A stretch of 64,000 nucleotides of DNA from CAG-964 sp902789345 (GTDB lineage: Bacteria; Bacillota; Clostridia; Oscillospirales; Acutalibacteraceae), in the NCBI GenBank assembly GCA_052117325.1, contig JBQKJJ010000002.1. One strand, given 5' to 3'. Positions within the stretch are counted from its first letter, which is position 1. Each line of letters begins with the position of its first letter. The notes under the pieces were generated by a model. That model was not told where the DNA came from. It saw only the letters and a program-made list of their open reading frames with translations, and made no database searches. Shown piece after piece: positions 15,569-24,771 of the stretch. Made by a program: the position numbers and the translations under genes.

Positions 15569-16588
15569 ATGATTATTGTATTACAAAAGGGAACAACACC
15601 ACAGCAGGCCGAGGAATTTGGCAAACAGCTGGAAAAAAGCTACAATATAAAGGTAAATCTTTGGGAGGGCGTGCAAAGCTCTGTACTGGGCTTGATAGGC
15701 GACACCACTTCTATAGATATTGACGCTATTAATGCACAGTCGCTTGTAGCTAATGTTCAGCGTGTGCAGGAGCCTTATAAAAAGGCAAACCGCAAGTTCC
15801 ACCCGGACAACACTGTTATCACCCTTGACAACGGCACAAAAATAGGCGACGGCAACTTGGCTATTATGGCTGGCCCTTGCTCTATAGAGGGTGAGGAGCA
15901 GATTTGCGGTATAGCAGAGTCTGTAAAAAACAGCGGTGCTGTTATTTTGCGTGGCGGTGCGTTTAAGCCTCGTACCTCGCCGTACTCTTTCCAGGGCTTA
16001 AAGGGCGAGGGCCTAAAATATATGGAAGAGGCAAAGAAAAAAACAGGCCTGCCTATAGTTACTGAAATTATGGCGGCAGAGCATTTGCCTTTGTTTGAAA
16101 ATGTAGATATTATTCAGGTAGGTGCAAGAAATATGCAGAACTTTGAGCTTTTAAAGGAGCTGGGCAAAATTGACAAGCCTATACTTTTAAAGCGTGGTCT
16201 TGCCTGCACTATCGAGGAGCTTTTGATGAGTGCCGAGTACATTATGGCAGGCGGCAACGAAAGGGTAATGTTCTGCGAAAGGGGTATTCGTACCTACGAA
16301 ACCTACACCCGCAACACTCTTGACATTTCTGCTATACCGGCACTTAAAAAGCTTTCGCATTTGCCTGTTATTATTGACCCAAGCCACGCTGCCGGCAAAG
16401 CTTGGATGGTAGAGTCGCTGTCTATGGCGGCTGTTGCGGCAGGAGCTGACGGCTTGATTATTGAGGTACACAATGACCCTGCACACGCTTTGTCAGACGG
16501 TGCACAGTCACTTACACCACAGCAGTTTGACGCTACAGCTAAAAAGCTGTTTGCACTAAAAAATGCTTTAAACAGCATTAACGAATAA
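15569..16588 (+). CDS. aroF: 3-deoxy-7-phosphoheptulonate synthase with N-terminal regulatory domain
   Basis: DAHP synthase joins phosphoenolpyruvate and erythrose 4-phosphate in the first step of the shikimate pathway. The 339-residue protein has an N-terminal ferredoxin/ACT-like domain (about 1-70, MIIVLQKGTTPQQAEEF) and a catalytic barrel from about residue 95, with MAGPCSIEGEEQI, RGGAFKPRTSPYSFQG and IIDPSHAAGK. This is the type I beta form, as in Thermotoga maritima, where the N-terminal domain mediates feedback inhibition by Tyr and Phe. It is the first gene of the operon and follows the attenuator, so flux entry would be controlled at both transcription and enzyme level. CGGAGG precedes the ATG. 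Confidence 0.95.
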   Translation: MIIVLQKGTTPQQAEEFGKQLEKSYNIKVNLWEGVQSSVLGLIGDTTSIDIDAINAQSLVANVQRVQEPYKKANRKFHPDNTVITLDNGTKIGDGNLAIMAGPCSIEGEEQICGIAESVKNSGAVILRGGAFKPRTSPYSFQGLKGEGLKYMEEAKKKTGLPIVTEIMAAEHLPLFENVDIIQVGARNMQNFELLKELGKIDKPILLKRGLACTIEELLMSAEYIMAGGNERVMFCERGIRTYETYTRNTLDISAIPALKKLSHLPVIIDPSHAAGKAWMVESLSMAAVAAGADGLIIEVHNDPAHALSDGAQSLTPQQFDATAKKLFALKNALNSINE

Positions 16589-16667
16589 AATTAAAACGCA
16601 TATAAATGGCGTTTATTAAGGTAGTACAGGCTGTTGCCTGTTGCTTAGTTGATTAGGAAGTTTGTTT

Positions 16668-17498
16668 ATGAATATAGTTATATCCGGCCTAGGCATAATC
16701 GGCGGTTCATATGCTAAAGCCATAAAAAAATACACAGACCACACGGTTATAGGAATTAACCGCAGTGAAAGGCCGTTAAAATTGGCACTGGAGTGCGGTG
16801 CTATTGACAAAATAGGCACTAAAGAGGATTTAAAAACAGCCGATATGCTTATACTGGGTACTTTCCCTATGGCAGCTGTAGAATTTATAGAAAAAAACGG
16901 CGATTACATTAACAAAAACTGCATTGTTACCGACACCTGCGGAATAAAGGGTAAAATATGCCCCGAAATGGTTAGGCTGTCCGAAAAATACGGCTTTACC
17001 TTTGTAGGCACCCACCCTATGGCCGGCAAGGAAACAAACGGCTTTGAGTCAGCCGACGCAGACCTTTTTGTGAACGCCTCTTGCATAATAGTACCCTGCA
17101 AGGCCGACAACACCGCAGTAACCTTTGTAAGCGACTTTGTGCGTGCCATAGGCTTTACGCAAACCCCTGTGGTAACCCCACAGGTACACGACAGAATGAT
17201 AGCCTTTACCTCGCAGGTGCCTCATGTTATGGCCTGTGCCTATGTATTAAGCCCTGTATGCAAAAATCACAAGGGCTTTTCGGCAGGCAGCTACCGTGAT
17301 GTATCGAGAGTGGCTAAGATAAACGCAAAGCTGTGGACAGAGCTGTTTTTGGAAAACAAAGAGCCTCTTACAGCGGAGCTTGACACACTTATTGACAATT
17401 TAACACAAATACGCAACAGCATTGCAAATAACGACGACCAAGGGCTGTGTAAGCAGCTGCAAATGAGCAGACAGGTTAAGGAGGAGCTAAAGGAATGA
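16668..17498 (+). CDS. tyrA: Prephenate dehydrogenase
   Basis: TyrA oxidises and decarboxylates prephenate to 4-hydroxyphenylpyruvate, the tyrosine precursor. The 276-residue protein starts MNIVISGLGIIGGSYAKAI, a Rossmann GxGxxG motif. It carries GTHPMAGKE, the family signature that includes the catalytic His, and the helical dimerisation domain in the C-terminal half. The ATG at 16668 is preferred over a TTG two codons upstream because AGGAAG lies seven bases before it. There is no fused chorismate mutase or C-terminal ACT domain, so feedback control is unlikely within this protein. It overlaps aroB by four bases (ATGA). Confidence 0.93.
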   Translation: MNIVISGLGIIGGSYAKAIKKYTDHTVIGINRSERPLKLALECGAIDKIGTKEDLKTADMLILGTFPMAAVEFIEKNGDYINKNCIVTDTCGIKGKICPEMVRLSEKYGFTFVGTHPMAGKETNGFESADADLFVNASCIIVPCKADNTAVTFVSDFVRAIGFTQTPVVTPQVHDRMIAFTSQVPHVMACAYVLSPVCKNHKGFSAGSYRDVSRVAKINAKLWTELFLENKEPLTAELDTLIDNLTQIRNSIANNDDQGLCKQLQMSRQVKEELKE

Positions 17499-18547
17499 AA
17501 ACACTGCATATTGCAACGGGAAAGCCCTACGATATTATAATAGAGCGTGGTATTATTGACCAATGTGGTACATATGTACGGGAGGTATCAAGGGCAAAAA
17601 AGGCGATGATTATTTCCGACAGCAATGTTTTTCCTATTTACGGCGTCAGAGCAGAGACCTCTTTAAAACAGGCCGGATTTGAAACCTCGCAGTTTGTCTT
17701 TACTGCCGGTGAAGAAAGCAAAAGACTTGAAACCATTGCACAAATGTACACTGCACTTATAGAAAACAGCTTTACAAGAAGTGATATTATTGTAGCCCTA
17801 GGCGGCGGAGTTGTAGGCGATATGAGCGGGTTTGCCGCCGCTACATATTTGCGGGGTATAGACTTTGTTCAAATACCTACCTCACTGCTGGCACAGGTGG
17901 ATTCATCTGTAGGCGGCAAAACAGGCGTAGATATTCCACAGGGTAAAAATTTAGTAGGTGCTTTTTGGCAGCCAAACACAGTGCTTATAGACCCGGACAC
18001 CTTAAACACCCTTACACCGCACTTTTTTGCAGACGGTATGGGCGAGGTTGTTAAGTACGGCTGTATAAAGAGCGAAAAGCTTTTTGAAACACTTGAAAAG
18101 GAAAACGCACCCGACATTATAGACGACATTATTTATCAATGTGTAGAAATAAAGCGTGATGTAGTGCAAAGGGACGAGCGTGACCACGGTGAACGGGCAT
18201 TGCTTAACTTTGGCCATACATTAGGTCACGCTATCGAAAAGGAGCATAGCTTTAAGGGTGTATCACACGGTGAGGCTGTAGCCATTGGTATGGTTATGGT
18301 AACAAGGGCAAGTGAAAAGGCCGGCATTACCCCTGCAGGTACAGCCGACAGAATTGCACAGCTTTGCAAGAAGTACAACCTGCCAACCTGTGACACAACA
18401 CCTATAGAGAGAATTGTGAAAAGCTCTTTCTCCGACAAAAAGAGCAGCGGCGACAGCATTGGCTTAGTTGTGCTGGATAAAATAGGTGAAAGCAAAGTCT
18501 ACCCTGTTAAAAAGACCGATATGCTTGGCTTTGTAACAGGTAAATGA
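17495..18547 (+). CDS. aroB: 3-dehydroquinate synthase
   Basis: AroB cyclises DAHP to 3-dehydroquinate using NAD and a divalent metal. The 350-residue protein has the NAD-binding VALGGGVVGDMSGFAAATY, PTSLLAQVDSSVGGKTG, and the metal-binding DGMGEVVKYG, LNFGHTLGHAIE and SHGEAVAIG segments that supply the Glu and two His ligands. All expected residues are present and the length is typical. The start overlaps the tyrA stop (ATGA) with AAGGAG within the end of tyrA, so translation is coupled. Confidence 0.96.
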   Translation: MKTLHIATGKPYDIIIERGIIDQCGTYVREVSRAKKAMIISDSNVFPIYGVRAETSLKQAGFETSQFVFTAGEESKRLETIAQMYTALIENSFTRSDIIVALGGGVVGDMSGFAAATYLRGIDFVQIPTSLLAQVDSSVGGKTGVDIPQGKNLVGAFWQPNTVLIDPDTLNTLTPHFFADGMGEVVKYGCIKSEKLFETLEKENAPDIIDDIIYQCVEIKRDVVQRDERDHGERALLNFGHTLGHAIEKEHSFKGVSHGEAVAIGMVMVTRASEKAGITPAGTADRIAQLCKKYNLPTCDTTPIERIVKSSFSDKKSSGDSIGLVVLDKIGESKVYPVKKTDMLGFVTGK

Positions 18548-18579
18548 TATAAAGATACACAACAAGGAGATGAAAAAAT

Positions 18580-19842
18580 ATGAGTAAGGTTAGAGTATTT
18601 CCCTCTGTTTTTAACGGAGAGGTAACACTTCCGCCCTCTAAAAGCGATGTTCACCGTGCCATACTTTGTGCGTCGCTTGCAAGGGGCAAAAGTGTAATAT
18701 CCCCTGTAGATATGTCCCAAGATATTTTGGCAACCATTGACTGTGCCAAAGCCTTGGGAGCAGATATTACCGTTGAGGGCAACACCGTATATATAGACGG
18801 TACAAATTTGTTTGGCAGCAAAACTGCAGAGCTTAACTGTAGGGAATCCGGCTCTACCCTGCGTTTTTTCATTCCTGTAGCAGCTGTAGGCGGCGTGGCG
18901 GCTACCTTTACAGGCAAGGGCAGACTGCCCCAGCGTCCTATAGGCATTTACCTTGACTGCCTGCCGAAATTCGGTGTAAAATGTAATACAGAGGGCGGTT
19001 TACCACTTGATATAAGCGGCAAGCTACAGCCGGGCAACTTTGAAGTGCCGGGCAATGTAAGCTCGCAGTTTATTACAGGGCTTTTGCTTGCCCTGCCCCT
19101 TACAGGCAAGGACTGTACTATAACCTTAACCTCGCCGTTGCAGTCTGTTGGATATATTAATATGACAATACGCACTATGGGCGTGTTTGGTGTAAAGGTA
19201 GAGGCAACAGAAAATGGCTACTTTATTAAGGGCGGTCAAAGCTACAAGCCATGCCGCTACACCTGTGAGGGCGACTGGTCCCAGGCGGCTTTCTTTATGG
19301 CAGCCGGTGCACTGGGCGGACAACTTACACTAAAGGGCTTGCGTACCGACTCAATACAAGGGGATATGCAGTGTCTGGAAATTTTTAAAGAGTTTGGTGC
19401 TGATGTAACAGTAACTCCAAATGGTATTACCGTTACAGGCGGAGATTTAAAGGGCATTAGCATAGACGCCACACAAATTCCCGACTTAGTGCCTATTTTG
19501 GCAGTTACTGCCGCATTTGCAAAGGGCAGTACAAATATTTATGGGGCGGAAAGACTTAGAATAAAAGAAAGTGACCGCCTAAACGCAATATCTACCTGTT
19601 TGAATAAGGTAGGTGCAAAGATAACGGAAAAGCCTGACGGGTTAATTATTGAGGGCGTTAAAAATGCCGCAGGCGGAAGTGTAGAGGGCTATAACGACCA
19701 CAGAATTGTTATGTCTATGGCAATATGTGCTGAAAAATCCACAGCACCAATAGAAATAAGCGACAAAGAAAGTATAAATAAGTCTTACCCAAGCTTTTTT
19801 GAGGATTATAAAAAAGTAAAGGGCAAGGTTGAGGAAATATAA
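18580..19842 (+). CDS. aroA: 3-phosphoshikimate 1-carboxyvinyltransferase (EPSP synthase)
   Basis: AroA transfers the enolpyruvyl group of PEP to shikimate 3-phosphate. The 420-residue protein carries the substrate-binding LPPSKSDVHRAIL (Asp-Val replacing the usual Ile-Ser), GNVSSQFITGLLLALPL, the core RLRIKESDRL and the C-terminal NDHRIVMSMA. The glyphosate-loop region reads LNCRESGSTLRFFIPVAA, with the Gly position kept as Gly-Ser-Thr-Leu-Arg. AAGGAG lies before the ATG. No aroE, aroK or aroD gene is in the operon, so shikimate and its phosphate must be made by genes elsewhere. Confidence 0.95.
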   Translation: MSKVRVFPSVFNGEVTLPPSKSDVHRAILCASLARGKSVISPVDMSQDILATIDCAKALGADITVEGNTVYIDGTNLFGSKTAELNCRESGSTLRFFIPVAAVGGVAATFTGKGRLPQRPIGIYLDCLPKFGVKCNTEGGLPLDISGKLQPGNFEVPGNVSSQFITGLLLALPLTGKDCTITLTSPLQSVGYINMTIRTMGVFGVKVEATENGYFIKGGQSYKPCRYTCEGDWSQAAFFMAAGALGGQLTLKGLRTDSIQGDMQCLEIFKEFGADVTVTPNGITVTGGDLKGISIDATQIPDLVPILAVTAAFAKGSTNIYGAERLRIKESDRLNAISTCLNKVGAKITEKPDGLIIEGVKNAAGGSVEGYNDHRIVMSMAICAEKSTAPIEISDKESINKSYPSFFEDYKKVKGKVEEI

Positions 19843-19873
19843 ACAGTAATATATAAAGTAGGAGGCTGTGCCA

Positions 19874-20947
19874 ATGTCATCTTGTTGGGGCAACAAAGTA
19901 AAAATATCAATATTCGGCGAAAGCCACGGTAAGGGTATAGGCGTGGTTGTAGACAATTTGCCTGCCGGTGAAAAAATAGATATGGAGCAGGTGCTTATGC
20001 ATATGGGCAGGCGTGCTCCCGGTAAGGACAAAACCGCTACACCAAGGCTTGAAAAGGATTTGCCGCAAATACTAAGCGGTATGCTTAACGACACCACCAC
20101 AGGTACGCCTATGTGTGCTGTTATAGAAAACACCAACACCCGTTCAGGGGACTATGGCAATTTATTAACAGCTCCAAGGCCGGGGCACGGCGACTATCCG
20201 GGTTTTATACGCTACAACGGGTTTAACGACATTCGTGGCGGCGGTCATTTCTCCGGCAGACTTACTGCTCCTATTGTATTTGCAGGTTCTGTATGCCGAC
20301 AAATTTTAGAGAAAAAGGGCATAAAAATTGCCTCTCATATTCAGTCTGTAGGCAAGGTGTGTGACAGCAAGTTTAATCCTTTAAAGGTTGACGAAAGTCT
20401 TATTGACAGCCTTAACAAACAGAGCTTTCCTGTAATTGACCCTAGTTCAGAGCCAAAAATGAGAGAATACATTGAAAACGCCAGAATGTCACAGGACAGC
20501 ACCGGCGGCGTAATAGAGTGTGTTGCCACAGGAGTACCGGCCGGCATAGGAAGCCCTATGTTTGGTGGGGTAGAAAACCTTATATCCTCTATTATGTTTG
20601 GCATACCGGCGGTAAAGGGTATAGAGTTTGGCGCAGGCTTTGCCATAACAGAAATGTTGGGAAGCCAAGCAAACGACCAGTACGCATATGACGAAAACGG
20701 CAAGGTAGTAACCCTAAGCAACAACAACGGCGGTATTACAGGCGGCATTACAAACGGTATGCCTATTTTGTTCAGAATAGCCGTAAAACCTACACCGTCT
20801 ATTTCAAAGCCACAGCAAACCGTAGACTTGACAAAGCACGAAAACACAGAGCTTGTTATTCACGGCAGACACGACCCTTGCATAGTACCACGGGCAACAG
20901 TTGTGGCGGAATCCGCACTGGCTATTGCACTTATTAATTTACTGTAA
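19874..20947 (+). CDS. aroC: Chorismate synthase
   Basis: AroC eliminates phosphate from EPSP to give chorismate, needing reduced FMN. The 357-residue protein has the three family signatures: GESHGKGIGVVVDNLPAG near the N-terminus, then RPGHGDYPGFIRY with DIRGGGHFSGRLTAP, and RHDPCIVPRATVVAES near the end. The ATG at 19874 is chosen because AGGAGG lies eight bases upstream; a GTG two codons earlier is too close to that site. It ends 12 bases before pheA. Confidence 0.96.
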   Translation: MSSCWGNKVKISIFGESHGKGIGVVVDNLPAGEKIDMEQVLMHMGRRAPGKDKTATPRLEKDLPQILSGMLNDTTTGTPMCAVIENTNTRSGDYGNLLTAPRPGHGDYPGFIRYNGFNDIRGGGHFSGRLTAPIVFAGSVCRQILEKKGIKIASHIQSVGKVCDSKFNPLKVDESLIDSLNKQSFPVIDPSSEPKMREYIENARMSQDSTGGVIECVATGVPAGIGSPMFGGVENLISSIMFGIPAVKGIEFGAGFAITEMLGSQANDQYAYDENGKVVTLSNNNGGITGGITNGMPILFRIAVKPTPSISKPQQTVDLTKHENTELVIHGRHDPCIVPRATVVAESALAIALINLL

Positions 20948-20959
20948 GGGGGCCGGAAA

Positions 20960-22090
20960 ATGGACTTAAAGGACATTAGAACAGAAATTGACAGCATTGA
21001 CAAGGAGCTTATAAAGCTGTTTACAAAGCGTATGGAATGCAGTAAGCAGGTGGCTCTTTACAAAAAAGAAAACAACACTCCTGTTTTAAATGTAAAGCGT
21101 GAACAGGAGATTCTTGATAAAGTGGAAAAAGAGGGCGGAGAGTACGGCTATGCCGCACAGCTGCTTTTTTCTAACATTATGGAGCTTAGCCGCGGACTTC
21201 AGCACGACATTATAGGCTCAGGCAAAAAAATACGCAGTCTTATTGAAACCTCAAAGGGTGACTTAGACAAAACTCATGGCGTAAAAATTGCCCTACAGGG
21301 TGTAAAGGGTGCAAATTCACACGAAGCGGCTACACAGCTGTTTCCTGACGGTACACCTGTGTTTTACAGAAGTTTTTCGCAGGTATTTGAGGCAGTAAAC
21401 AACGGTGAAGCAAAATACGGCGTACTGCCTGTAGAAAATTCATCTGCCGGCTCTGTAGCCGATGTTTACGACCTTATTTTAAAATACCGTTTTTACATAG
21501 TAAAGGCACTGGACTTACCTATTCAGCACTGCTTGTGTGCAATAAAACAAAGCCAACTGTCAGACATAGAGCAGGTGTGGTCACACCCACAGGCATTGGC
21601 TCAGTGTACCGACTTTACAACGGCACACAATTTTACCACTGTACCGTCACCAAACACAGCCATTGCCGCACAGGACATAGCCAAAGAAAAGCGTTTAAAC
21701 TGTGCAGCAATATGCACTAAAAAAGCTGCCCAGGAATATGGGCTAAAGGTGCTTGTTGAGGGCTGCCAAAATAACAAGGACAACAGCACACGCTTTATAG
21801 TAATATCAAAGGAGCTTATTATACCTAAGGACGCCGACAAAATAAGCCTTTGCTTTTCACTGCCGCATGTTACAGGTTCACTGTACAATGTGCTTGGCCG
21901 CTTTAGCTCCAACGGAATGAACCTTACAAAGCTTGAGTCACGCCCACGAGACGGCAGAGCCTTTGAGTATCTGTTCTACCTTGATTTTCAGGGCAGCGTA
22001 CACAACAACCCAAAGGTGGTAAACCTACTGTGTGCCCTGTCGGAGGAAATGCCGGAGTTTTCATTCTTGGGCAACTACAAGGAGCTGTAA
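20960..22090 (+). CDS. pheA: Bifunctional chorismate mutase / prephenate dehydratase
   Basis: This protein turns chorismate into prephenate and then phenylpyruvate, the phenylalanine precursor. An AroQ-type mutase covers about residues 1-85 (IRTEIDSIDKELIKLFTKRM). The dehydratase lies at about 108-285 (VKIALQGVKGANSHEAA, LPVENSSAGSV, and NSTRFIVI containing the catalytic TRF). The ACT regulatory domain covers about 293-376 and keeps the Phe-binding LESRP. The two-enzyme plus ACT layout is that of E. coli PheA. As the last gene of the operon, it shares prephenate with tyrA. Phe inhibition of activity is expected from the intact ACT motif. Confidence 0.95.
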   Translation: MDLKDIRTEIDSIDKELIKLFTKRMECSKQVALYKKENNTPVLNVKREQEILDKVEKEGGEYGYAAQLLFSNIMELSRGLQHDIIGSGKKIRSLIETSKGDLDKTHGVKIALQGVKGANSHEAATQLFPDGTPVFYRSFSQVFEAVNNGEAKYGVLPVENSSAGSVADVYDLILKYRFYIVKALDLPIQHCLCAIKQSQLSDIEQVWSHPQALAQCTDFTTAHNFTTVPSPNTAIAAQDIAKEKRLNCAAICTKKAAQEYGLKVLVEGCQNNKDNSTRFIVISKELIIPKDADKISLCFSLPHVTGSLYNVLGRFSSNGMNLTKLESRPRDGRAFEYLFYLDFQGSVHNNPKVVNLLCALSEEMPEFSFLGNYKEL

Positions 22091-22133
22091 TTCTTTGTAA
22101 ATAACAATTAATAAACAACTTTCATATACACAC

Positions 22134-22171
22134 AAAGCCCCCAAGGGAGAGTTAATCCCTTAGGGGCTTTT
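22134..22171 (+). terminator. Terminator at the end of the aromatic operon
   Basis: AAAGCCCC...AAGGGA pairs with TCCCTT...GGGGCTTT and is followed by T-rich sequence. It also faces the convergent gene at 22191 and is T-rich on both strands. Confidence 0.8.
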
Positions 22172-22190
22172 CCACATTTTAACATTGTGT

Positions 22191-22772
22191 TTATCTTTTT
22201 CTTCCTATGTATCTGCATACCTTCTTCTTATAACGCAGATATTCATCGCCAAAGGCCTCAAGCAAAAATTCCTCTTCAACATTAACAATCTGTAGGTGAA
22301 ACATAAGCATTGCAAACAGGGAAACTTCAAACAATACCAAATTAAAGAACATTAATAAAATCCCTAAATACATAAGGTCGAAGCCCAAAAACGCAGGGTT
22401 TCGGCTGATTTTGTATATTCCCTTTGTTACAAGCTCGGTTTTATCTGTTTTGGATACTCCGGCTCTCCAGCTGTCCCTCATTGTCAGTACCGATATTATA
22501 AACACAGCCACGCCAACAATGGCTACCAACACACCAACAATCCTTACAGGCACAGCAAAAAACGAGATATTTAAAATAATGCTGACTATCTCCACAGCAG
22601 GAACCAAATATGTAACAACTTTCATTGTTATCTCTACAAATTTTACAAAGCCAACCTTTCCTTTACCTATTTGATCGGTTTTTATACCCTTTTTATGCTG
22701 ACTTATCATTTTAATAAAGTAGCACCCGTAAAAAACAAGCAAAATGGCAATACCGGCTACCTGAAACCACAT
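22191..22772 (-). CDS. Isoprenylcysteine carboxyl methyltransferase-like integral membrane protein
   Basis: This 193-residue protein has four to five predicted membrane segments (about 5-22, 48-68, 72-100, 128-150, 152-165). The stretch ELVTKGIYKISRNPAFLGFDLMYLG followed by EEEFLLEAFGDEYLRYKKKVCRYI is the SAM-binding signature of the ICMT/phospholipid N-methyltransferase-like membrane methyltransferases. Bacterial members rarely have a known substrate, so a lipid or small-molecule methyl acceptor is only a possibility. It lies 43 bases downstream of the LOG gene on the same strand. Confidence 0.75.
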   Translation of the reverse strand: MWFQVAGIAILLVFYGCYFIKMISQHKKGIKTDQIGKGKVGFVKFVEITMKVVTYLVPAVEIVSIILNISFFAVPVRIVGVLVAIVGVAVFIISVLTMRDSWRAGVSKTDKTELVTKGIYKISRNPAFLGFDLMYLGILLMFFNLVLFEVSLFAMLMFHLQIVNVEEEFLLEAFGDEYLRYKKKVCRYIGRKR

Positions 22773-22815
22773 TATAATTACCCCCCTGTTTATCTGTAAC
22801 TAATTCCTATGTATA

Positions 22816-23355
22816 TTAATTAATTTGGGCAAGCAGTTCTTTTATTTGGCTAAGGTTTTCAGCAAAATATATTCCCTGCTGTCTGTTCTCTGTAGACAGG
22901 CCCATTTCTATCATATGATTAAGCAAAGTTTTCAGTCCGTTGTAATATCCGTTAAGATTATACAAAATACATGGTGCATTTATACGCTTCAAGGATACCA
23001 TTGACATTACCTCTGTTATTTCCTCCAGAGTACCTGTACCACCGGGGAAAGCAATAAAGGCGTCCCCCAGTTCAATCATCTTTTTCTTACGCTGAGGAAT
23101 ATCCTTAGTTATAATAATGTTTGTAAGGGCCTCATACTGTAGGTTTTTCTCAATAAAAAATTCAGGCTCAACACCGGTAACCTTGCCGCCGGCACTAAGA
23201 ACACTTTTTGCTATCTCTCCCATAAGCCCCGATTTTGAACCGCCGTAAACAAGGGAATTTCCGCTTTCCCCTATCCAAGTGCCAAGCTCTCTTACAGCGT
23301 CACCCAACAACGGGTCATTCCCCTGAAAAGCTCCAAGATATACTGTAATATTCAT
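22816..23355 (-). CDS. LOG-family nucleoside 5'-monophosphate phosphoribohydrolase
   Basis: LOG-type proteins cleave nucleoside 5'-monophosphates (cytokinin forms in plants, often AMP in bacteria) to the base and ribose 5-phosphate. This 179-residue protein has a Rossmann-like fold with YGGSKSGLMGEIA and the defining PGGTGTLEEITE motif, whose Glu is catalytic. The length is typical. In gut bacteria the true substrate is unknown. It is probably co-transcribed with the membrane methyltransferase downstream. Confidence 0.88.
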   Translation of the reverse strand: MNITVYLGAFQGNDPLLGDAVRELGTWIGESGNSLVYGGSKSGLMGEIAKSVLSAGGKVTGVEPEFFIEKNLQYEALTNIIITKDIPQRKKKMIELGDAFIAFPGGTGTLEEITEVMSMVSLKRINAPCILYNLNGYYNGLKTLLNHMIEMGLSTENRQQGIYFAENLSQIKELLAQIN

Positions 23356-23495
23356 AATTTCATCCCCTTTTTTGTATTATAACACAAGCACTAGGAAAAA
23401 GAAATATACAAACAAAATCTTTATCAGAAAAATATGTAGAATTATAACTAAATATATTGTGTGCTTTTAAACACACTTTAGCTTATCAGACAAAA

Positions 23496-23524
23496 AGCCC
23501 CCGGAAGCTGTTACGCCACCGGGG
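23496..23524 (-). terminator. Terminator after the AraC-type regulator
   Basis: CCCCGG and CCGGGG (with a bulge) form the stem. On the minus strand it is followed by CTTTTTGTC. Confidence 0.7.
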
Positions 23525-23536
23525 ATTTACAAAATA

Positions 23537-24517
23537 TTATTTTATTTTCTTTACCGGTCTGACATACTTCCAAAAGCGTTTACAATCGTGATAAAAATAA
23601 AACACTCTGCCTTGAGCAGTATCTAATTCATAACCGCTTTTTGAGTAATCAAACTCCTTCATTGCTTTTTCTATTTTTGCCTCTACAACAGCATTTTCCT
23701 TTTCAAAATTAAAAGGCCCGTGTTCAAACACAATGTATTCGCCTGCGGGAACATCCATTATCTGCATTTGCGGCGGCACTTCTCCGTTGTAATCTACAGG
23801 TAAACGAACACCGTAGCTTTCGGCAAGTGGAATGCCCCAGCTGCATATTCTGCCCTCAGGTTCATTTATAAACGCCATAAGCTGACCGGCTGCGGCATCT
23901 GCCTCACTGCCACCTATATCGTCTAACTTACCCTTAATGCTGTCCAACAAGCCGCAAATGGTTTCACAGTCTTGCCCCGGAATTTTACTTTGCTTTTGCC
24001 AAAAATCAAAGTAACCTATACTTTCGTAATTTCTGATATGCAAAAACTTATGTGCCGGAATTGTTACAAAGTAAATTTTAATGTCTTCTGATGATTTTGC
24101 CATACCTGTTCCCCCTATTCCTAATAAATAACAGTCAAAAGGCTTAATTGCCGTACGAAGCACAACCGGTTTTGGATTACTGCGATACTCACTTGGCGTA
24201 GTGCCATACGCCTCTTTAAAAGCACGGGTAAATGCTTCGTGAGATGAAAAGCCGTATTTTACAGCTATGTCTAGAATCCCGCTTTTTGTATCCCGAATTT
24301 CCTTAAGTGCAAAAGCAAGCTTTCTGTAGCGCAGATAGTCCCGCAGCTGCATTCCGGATATTTTTTTAAACTTTCTGGAAACATAATACTCGGAATACCC
24401 AAGAAATTCTGCCAAATAAGCAAGCGTTAGAGCCTCGTCGTTTTGACTTTTTATACATTTGTCAATTTCAAGTACAATACTTTGTATACTTCTATGCCAC
24501 TCTTTCACTTTGTGCAC
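23537..24517 (-). CDS. AraC-family regulator with C-terminal GyrI-like effector domain
   Basis: This is a 326-residue DNA-binding protein. Two AraC helix-turn-helix motifs fill about residues 8-112 (LAYLAEFLGYSEYYVSRKFKK; GILDIAVKYGFSSHEAFTRAFKEAYGTTPSEYR). The C-terminal half (about 120-326) resembles GyrI/BmrR-type small-molecule binding domains, ending YELDTAQGRVFYFYHDC. This N-terminal-HTH architecture is typical of Rob-like drug or stress sensors. The start is a GTG; a second GTG three codons on is also possible. It is divergent from the small gene at 24772, which it may control. Confidence 0.85.
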   Translation of the reverse strand: MHKVKEWHRSIQSIVLEIDKCIKSQNDEALTLAYLAEFLGYSEYYVSRKFKKISGMQLRDYLRYRKLAFALKEIRDTKSGILDIAVKYGFSSHEAFTRAFKEAYGTTPSEYRSNPKPVVLRTAIKPFDCYLLGIGGTGMAKSSEDIKIYFVTIPAHKFLHIRNYESIGYFDFWQKQSKIPGQDCETICGLLDSIKGKLDDIGGSEADAAAGQLMAFINEPEGRICSWGIPLAESYGVRLPVDYNGEVPPQMQIMDVPAGEYIVFEHGPFNFEKENAVVEAKIEKAMKEFDYSKSGYELDTAQGRVFYFYHDCKRFWKYVRPVKKIK

Positions 24518-24771
24518 CGCCTTTACCGAATAAATACATTATACCTATTATAACATTACTTAACTTGATTTGACTTGCATAAATAAAAATCTATTTATAA
24601 TTTAACAAATTATATAAATGTTAAATTTATAAAAAAACAATTTTTATCTTAAATCTTCACGAAAAAACATATTAATCCGGCAGGTTATATTTTTTACTGA
24701 CAAGCGCAACTTAAAAACTCACCTCTGTATAAAGATGTTTTTGCTGTAAACACTAAATGCGGGGTGATTAA

